Both the position numbers and the translations under genes were made by a program. Shown piece by piece: positions 7,783 to 11,718 of a DNA stretch of 11,718 bases (positions within the stretch are counted from its first letter, which is position 1; every line of letters starts with the position of its first letter). The notes under the pieces are model-generated. The model was not told where the DNA came from and searched no databases. It saw nothing but the letters and a program-made list of their open reading frames with translations. Source of the DNA: Temnopleurus reevesii (taxonomy: Eukaryota; Echinodermata; Echinoidea; Temnopleuroida; Temnopleuridae); assembly GCA_036244855.1 (NCBI GenBank), contig BQKZ01012973.1, positions 1 to 11,718 on the forward strand, in the 5' to 3' direction.

Positions 7783-7788
7783 AATAAA
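7783..7788 (+). promoter_or_regulatory. AATAAA poly(A) signal candidate 1
   Basis: This canonical hexamer lies 72 bases past the stop codon. It falls in the linker of dead finger 20, where GGA-ATA-AAA-CC (GIKP) replaces the usual GGA-GAG-AAA-CCC type sequence. If used, it would give a very short 3' UTR. Function is inferred from sequence alone. Confidence 0.35.
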
Positions 7789-7937
7789 ACCTTATCAGTG
7801 TATTACATGTACCAAATGTTTCTCTCAGAGCACACAGAAGGGCCCGCATAGGAATGAAACCTTATCAGTGCACTGTCATGTGGCAAATGTTTCTCTCAGA
7901 GAAGTTCTCTCAGAGCACACGGAAGGGCCCACACAGG

Positions 7938-7943
7938 AATAAA
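7938..7943 (+). promoter_or_regulatory. AATAAA poly(A) signal candidate 2
   Basis: A second AATAAA arises in the equivalent GIKP linker of dead finger 22, 227 bases past the stop and just before the MITE that starts at 7951. Function is inferred only. Confidence 0.35.
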
Positions 7944-7950
7944 ACCTTAT

Positions 7951-8262
7951 GGCCTGTATTCTGAAATCAGGTTTAACTTAAACTCAAGTCTAAATCTGTG
8001 GTTTAAGTATGGGTAGCCCAAAGTGCCAAAACTTTATTTAAACTGTATAATTCTCATGTTTACTGCTCTCGTTTCCCATGCTCTAATAATGTAGAAAACT
8101 ATTTAAGTTTTTATTCCAAGACAGTGTTTAAGACTATTAGTGCCAAGTGTGCTGGTAAACTAAACACAGACTGTTATAGATTTGAGCATCTTTTGGCTTC
8201 CCATACTTAAACCACAGATTTAAACTCTAGTTTAAGTTAAACCTGACATCAGAATACGGGCA
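7951..8262. mobile_element. ~310-bp MITE inserted in a dead zinc finger
   Basis: Terminal inverted repeats of about 70 bp: GGCCTGTATTCTGAAATCAG at the left, and the reverse complement of the right end, GCCCGTATTCTGATGTCAGG. Both continue through GTTTAACTTAAACT...TTTAAATCTGTGGTTTAAGTATGGG with few differences. The insertion follows the Tyr codon TAT of finger 23; AT lies outside both ends, so a 2-bp AT duplication is possible. Ends of the GGCC(C/T)GTATTCT type recur as MITEs in marine invertebrates, and an ISL2EU-like origin is conceivable but unproven. There is no coding capacity. Confidence 0.85.
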
Positions 8263-8785
8263 TACTACAATGTACATATAGCAAATGTTTTTCTCAGAGC
8301 ACACGAAAGGGCCCACGCAGAAGAGAAGCCCTTTAAATGTTCGGTTTGTGGCAAATGTTATTCTGACAAGAAGTACTGTCGAAAACATAAAAAGACTTAC
8401 TTAGAAGAAAAGCACTATAGTTTTCTGTTTTTTAACAAAAAATTGCTAGTCTCCAGGGTCTAAAGATCCATGAAAGAATGGAGAAAATCCATATCAGTGT
8501 ATGGTTTGTGGAAAAAGTTTTTCTGACAAGGGTTATTGTAAAAGGCATGAAAAGGCTCACTCTGGAGAAAAGCTTTATCAGTGTTCGTTTGGTGGCAAAT
8601 GTTTCTCCGACAACTGTAGAAAACATGAAAAAGATCATGCAGGAGAGAGGTTTCATCATTGTGGGGTTTGTTACAAAAGTTTCACAACGAAGCGCAGTTT
8701 TAAAATACACATGAAAACTCAATCGGTGGTGGGCTAGACTAAATGATGTAGAAAGAAATTAAAACCCTTATTATTTCACTCAGTG

Positions 8786-9053
8786 GAGTTCTGTAGCCAT
8801 AGAACGGTCGGTGATGGAAATGTTATTACAATGTAATTGAGATCTGTAGCTATAGAATGGTCAGTAACAGAAACATTATGACATGTAATTGAGATCTGTA
8901 GCCATAGAATGTTCAGTAACAGAAACATTATGACATGTAGTTGAGATCTGTAGCCATAAAACGTTCAGTGACAGAAACATTATTACATGTGATTGAAGGA
9001 GATTTGTAGCCATGTAACAGTCGGTGACGGAAATGTTATTATATGTAGTTACT
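8786..9053. repeat. Minisatellite, five copies of a 52-56-bp unit
   Basis: CTGTAGCC-like landmarks recur at 8791, 8844, 8896, 8948 and 9004. The unit reads roughly GAGATCTGTAGCCATAGAA-GTTCAGTAACAGAAACATTATGACATGTA. The middle copies are most alike and the outer ones have diverged, as expected for unequal exchange. It lies just beyond the last dead finger. No reading frame or known function. Confidence 0.85.
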
Positions 9054-9124
9054 GGCGGGAGGGTCCTCCTTCACATTTATGTCTATGTTTATACTAAATT
9101 CTTGAGTCATCCCTAATATACATG

Positions 9125-9300
9125 CAGTGGAACCTCGTTATAAAGTGGTCGGATGTAGCGAGATACCTGTTATAACAAGGTGATTTTATTGGTCCCAGCT
9201 CTTTATAGTTATTTGTTTCTTACCCTGATATAGTGAGGAACCTGATATAACAAGGACATATTCATGGTAGCAAGGACCTCGCTATAAAGAGTTTTCACTG
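9125..9300. mobile_element. 176-bp CAGTGG...CACTG MITE
   Basis: The left end is CAGTGGAACCTCGTTATAAA. The right end, reversed, is CAGTGAAAACTCTTTATAGCG. The interior has further CCTGATATAACAAGG / CCTGTTATAACAAGG pieces, that is, subterminal copies of the end sequence. A perfect 8-bp direct repeat, TATACATG, flanks it (9117-9124 and 9301-9308). Other copies of this family in the window have only TA outside the ends. It carries no coding sequence. Confidence 0.75.
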
Positions 9301-9320
9301 TATACATGTAGTAGAGATCA

Positions 9321-9503
9321 GGGGCCAATTGCACAAAATGATCTTTGCTATCCTCTTCTTGCTAAGACGTCTTGACTTCTTGTGCCATCCTTGTAACATA
9401 GACATTAGCGTCGATGCCACTATGTTCAGAGAGTGGCGTAAGAACTCAAGACGCCTTTTTAGCATGAAGAAGATAGCTAAAATTATTACTTGCAATTGGC
9501 CCC
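9321..9503. mobile_element. 183-bp MITE with GGGGCCAATTGCA ends
   Basis: GGGGCCAATTGCA opens the left end, and TGCAATTGGCCCC closes the right. Homology continues inward through (T/A)GCTATC(C/T)TCTTC(T/A)TGCTAA and GCGTCTTGA-type stretches, so nearly the whole element is a weak palindrome. Two small open frames (9295-9495 minus and 9329-9541 plus) are by-products of this palindrome. It lies 20 bp from the previous element. The target duplication is unclear. Confidence 0.7.
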
Positions 9504-9570
9504 AGATACATAATAATATTCCTGATATCAGGAGGTATTAGTCTGGTTCCAGTTCGTCACAACTTATATT

Positions 9571-9649
9571 TTTAACACTGCTGTAACAAGATTACTAAGA
9601 CATGAATAATAACTTTCCCCAAGTATCTTGTTATACTGAGTTTCCACTG
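9571..9649. mobile_element. Partial copy of the CAGTGGAAACTC family (right end)
   Basis: The right terminus, reversed, reads CAGTGGAAACTCAGTATAAC, with TA outside at 9650-9651. Inward, CTGCTGTAACAAG-TTACTAAGACATG resembles the interior of the copy at 11205-11370 (CTGCTATAACAAGGTATTTGTCATGG). No matching left end was found, so the copy appears truncated. Confidence 0.55.
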
Positions 9650-9660
9650 TACCAGTTGTA

Positions 9661-10019
9661 TAGCGGAAACTCAGTATAACGAGGTGCCTTGGACCATCAA
9701 AAATACCTTATAGCAGTAATCTCTTTATAGCGGATTTAAAGAGCAATAAGTTATAAAGGGCTGGGACCAGATTTTGTACCTCTTTATAGCAGATATTTTG
9801 TACCTCTTTATAGCAGATATTTTGTTATATCAGGGGAGTGTTTCATCAAGATTTGTTGCAGAGACAATTAGTCAGCGCTGACAGTTTCCTTGATTGTGAT
9901 TGGATGAAAGGCACTATCGCTGACAGTTGCTATGGGAACTGTCAGAAAATGACTCCTTGTCGCTGCGACAAATCTTGATGAAACACTCCCCTTGATCTCT
10001 TTATACAGAGTTTTCTCTG
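9661..10019. mobile_element. CAGTGGAAACTC-family MITE carrying a nested MITE
   Basis: The left end is damaged (TAGCGGAAACTCAGTATAAC in place of CAGTGGAAACTC...). The right end, reversed, is CAGAGAAAACTCTGTATAAA, with TA outside at 10020-10021. The interior has CTCTTTATAGC pieces and a perfect 24-bp tandem duplication, ATTTTGTACCTC...GCAGAT, at 9771-9794 and 9795-9818. The insertion at 9833-9991 accounts for its greater length. Confidence 0.6.
9833..9991. mobile_element. Nested 159-bp MITE with GGGGAGTGTTTCATCAAGAT ends
   Basis: The terminal inverted repeats are perfect for the first 24 bases: GGGGAGTGTTTCATCAAG through ATTTGT at the left and the exact reverse complement ending at 9991. They remain similar beyond (TYGCAGMGACAA). 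This is the better preserved copy of the family also found at 3951-4118. It interrupts the CAGTGGAAACTC-type element. A 70-codon minus-strand frame here is spurious. The target duplication is not evident. Confidence 0.8.
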
Positions 10020-10126
10020 TACTCTCCCTTATTGCACGTTTCAATTGAAAAAGGTGAATGGGCAGGCTACACCACCCCATACCCTCCCTCTGGTTCAGCA
10101 GTCACTGCCTTGATATGATGGACTTG

Positions 10127-10301
10127 GGGGGTGTTGCTCAAAAGTTGCAATTGATCGAAAGTTGCAGTTGATCGGTACGCGCCAATCAAAATCATTGTTT
10201 CATGCGCGTCTTGTTAATTGCGCACCCGTGCACGAATGAAAATGTACGTTACAATTTGCAAAGTTGCAGTTGATTTGCAGTTGATTTTGAGCAACACCCC
10301 C
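10127..10301. mobile_element. 175-bp MITE with GGGGGTGTTGCTCAAAA ends
   Basis: GGGGGTGTTGCTCAAAA at the left is exactly matched by TTTTGAGCAACACCCCC at the right. Both ends then carry GTTGCA(A/G)TTGAT subrepeats, duplicated on the left (AAAGTTGCAATTGATCG and AAAGTTGCAGTTGATCG) and on the right. The outside trinucleotides are TTG and TTA, so any target duplication has mutated. Noncoding. Confidence 0.8.
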
Positions 10302-10933
10302 TTAGTTTGATCATCATGTGTAAATAAAAGTGAATGTATAAAAACAGATCTTATCAATGTATAGTAAATGTATGCAATTTTTAACAATTTGATTGAAAGT
10401 CACTGGTAACTTATATTATTGAAATATTCATAACTGTCATATGTACAGGTATTTATGTACTTCAAACTTTATTTGATCTGTTGATCTGAGTTATGTGCTT
10501 TTCATGAAAGCAAGAATTTTCTGTTCCAGACACAGCCGCTAAAGACAAGAAGATATATAAGCAAAGGTTACTAATTTTCTTCTTGCTTTTAGATATACTT
10601 TGTATTTTATTGTGTTATTTCTTTGCCCTTTTTTACCTTATTGTTGCTCTTAGTTTTTTTCAAAGAAATTTGTTTGTGACATATCATATTAGCATACAGT
10701 TGTATATGATGAAATCATGCTTTTGACCCATTCTTGGTCTTACAATACATTTTTTTTAAAGCGCATAAAAGCTGTTCATATACTAGGTATTCACGATTCT
10801 AGACACGACTTGGTGAATCTCTCCTGCACTCACTGACTCCTTATGTCGCCGATTTAGCACCTCAGAAAGGGTCACCAGTCGCACGTTTTGAGTTGTGGGT
10901 ACCTCTTGGTACGGCTTTATGAAACAGGTACCA
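10302..10933. other. Gene-free stretch
   Basis: Mostly AT-rich sequence without recognised genes. An AATAAA lies at 10323-10328, too far from the zinc-finger stop to assign with confidence. A 62-codon minus-strand frame (10783-10971) overlaps a MITE and shows no domain. GGTACC recurs near 10900-10932, close to the next element. Confidence 0.45.
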
Positions 10934-11083
10934 GGGCGGTGTTTCACCAAATCGTTCTTTAAGTTATGCACGAATTTAAGAAAGACTGGAGCACATTAAC
11001 GAGCGTAGGATTCTTGATAATTCAGCACAAGAACTGATACCAGTTGTGCGTAAAGTCGTTTGTAACTTGGTGGAACACTGCCC
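10934..11083. mobile_element. 150-bp MITE with GGGC(G/A)GTGTT ends
   Basis: The left end GGGCGGTGTTTCACCAAAT pairs with the reversed right end GGGCAGTGTTCCACCAAGT. Similarity then fades, although GTTATGCACGAA and GTTGTGCGTAAAG suggest older continued symmetry. The ends resemble those of the elements at 9833 and 10127 in general form (G-rich, then GTGTT-C-CAA), but the interiors are unrelated. There is no clear target duplication. Confidence 0.65.
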
Positions 11084-11204
11084 AGGTCACTCATCATGCA
11101 TGTTGTCTCAAAAGTTGCATGGGGCTTGCTAAAAAAAGTTGAGCGGACGACGGAATCAGCCCCCTCCCCTTCTAATTAATGGGGGCCAAAGTTGATTACA
11201 TGTA

Positions 11205-11370
11205 CAGTGGAAACTCGGTATAAAGAGACCTGATATAAAAAAAATATCTGATTCCTCTATTTATAATATCTCTGATTGTTTTTTAACTCTGCTATAAAGA
11301 TATTACTGCTATAACAAGGTATTTGTCATGGTCTCAAGCACCTCGTTATAGGCCTATTGAGTTTCCACTG
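11205..11370. mobile_element. 166-bp CAGTGGAAACTC-family MITE with TA flanks
   Basis: The left end is CAGTGGAAACTCGGTATAAA. The right end, reversed, is CAGTGGAAACTCAATAGGCC, leading to TATAACGAGG. TA lies directly outside both ends (11203-11204 and 11371-11372), as in Tc1/mariner-pogo insertions. The interior repeats CTGCTATAA and GATATAA motifs. This is the cleanest copy of the family in the window. Confidence 0.75.
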
Positions 11371-11718
11371 TACTGTATTTTGTTGAGGTAATCTGTGATA
11401 TTTCATGTGAAAAAAACAGGGTTTAATGTCAAACTGTTAGCTCTTGGAAGTCAACAACATTTTTCGAACTAATACATGCTCTGTTTTTGCCAACGCCAGA
11501 GAATATTTGCCATTTTTAATGGTTTATAAATAGCTTTTATAATTGATGAATAAAAGTATATGTATTACAAAAGTTTAGAAACTTGTCTATGTTTTATTAA
11601 GAGTGCATGTAAATGATATTTGTAGATTAAACAATCTCCCCTAAGTCGAGCACGTTTTGTGGCATTGAGATATGTTTTCTGTGCAATACCTCCATCTAGC
11701 ACTCTATTCTGAGGTTAA
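11371..11718. other. Unassigned right flank
   Basis: This is AT-rich sequence with no gene or repeat recognised. An AATAAA at 11549-11554 is noted without an assigned transcript. Confidence 0.45.

Larger units (their letters stand above)
7712..8737 (+). pseudogene. Dead continuation of the zinc-finger array (about nine fingers)
   Basis: Immediately after the TAA stop at 7709-7711 comes TAG and then a normal finger (CLVCGKCFSDHSPQRAHERAH). Finger 21 starts well (YQCITCTKCFSQ) and then loses 14 bp, shifting the frame. Finger 22 is complete except for one inserted A after CTV (near 7878). Finger 23 is cut by the MITE at 7951-8262 and also lacks the 14 bp. Finger 24 is CSVCGKCYSDKKYCRKH with the last His changed to Tyr. 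Finger 25 has lost its Cys and part of its helix end. Finger 26 (8492 onward, YQCMVCGKSFSDKGYCKRHEKAH) is intact. Finger 27 has Cys2 changed to Gly and an internal deletion. Finger 28 has the last His changed to Gln and runs to TAG at 8735-8737. This is best read as decayed coding sequence of the same gene, now 3' UTR or flank. An open frame of 78 codons (8501-8737) is a remnant, not an independent gene. Confidence 0.9.

Noticed and set aside
7709..7790. Stop-codon readthrough into finger 20
   Set aside because: Two consecutive stops make readthrough improbable, and the frame breaks again in finger 21, so little would be gained.
7502..7849. Minus-strand frame of 115 codons over the end of the finger array
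   Set aside because: Antisense of C2H2 finger repeats commonly gives long open frames. This one is a shadow, like those at 6998-7357 and 6656-6919.
7951..8262. Intron within the finger array
   Set aside because: The ends are long inverted repeats with no GT/AG borders at the junctions, so it is an insertion rather than an intron.
8501..8737. Separate small zinc-finger gene
   Set aside because: The start Met is inside a finger (after YQC), two of three fingers lack ligands, and it is collinear with the decayed array. A remnant is the simpler reading.
9117..11372. CRISPR array or bacterial-type repeats
   Set aside because: The repeats are inverted transposon ends of several families, not regularly spaced direct repeats, and the context is eukaryotic.

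Overview
The window looks like nuclear DNA of an animal, most likely a marine invertebrate. An echinoderm-type deuterostome is my best guess, from the kind of SINE and MITEs present, but this is not proven. The DNA is AT-rich, exons are separated by long introns, splice signals are of spliceosomal type, and there is no bacterial-style gene packing. It is dominated by one plus-strand gene for a poly-C2H2 zinc-finger protein, surrounded by short non-autonomous transposons.

Layout. Positions 1-1860 hold no convincing gene: a 128-bp foldback element with 10-bp flanking direct repeats (337-464), a second small foldback (565-637) and a minus-strand tRNA-derived SINE fragment (about 700-860). Two probable upstream coding exons lie at 1865-2031 and about 2564-2849. 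Both encode acidic, Ser/Asp-rich, low-complexity protein. A 2.2-kb intron follows (2850-5097). It carries a nested transposon pair (3896-4229) and, just before the main exon, three tandem copies of a ~107-bp module that looks like exon plus splice sites. One copy is split by a 248-bp MITE. The main exon (5098-7711) encodes an acidic N-terminal region with six copies of a 14-residue repeat, then 19 C2H2 fingers (16 with all four zinc ligands) preceded by a half finger.

The most interesting part is the 3' end. The finger array does not stop at the stop codon. Homology to at least nine more fingers runs on to 8737. The double stop TAA TAG sits exactly where the conserved Tyr-Gln of the next finger should be, one substitution per codon. 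The downstream fingers carry recurrent 14-bp slippage deletions, a 1-bp insertion and a ~310-bp MITE. Degenerate finger linkers there have also become AATAAA poly(A) signals. The window therefore records a roughly 28-finger protein cut to 19 fingers, with its own dead fingers now serving as 3' UTR or flanking DNA.

From 8786 to 11372 there is a five-copy minisatellite and a dense MITE cluster: several copies of a CAGTGGAAACTC...TATAA family, some with nested insertions, plus three families starting GGGG/GGGC. The last ~350 bp hold nothing recognisable. The protein is expected to be a nuclear DNA-binding regulator. No KRAB, SCAN, BTB or ZAD domain is visible, and two SUMO-interacting-like motifs are the only hint of partners.
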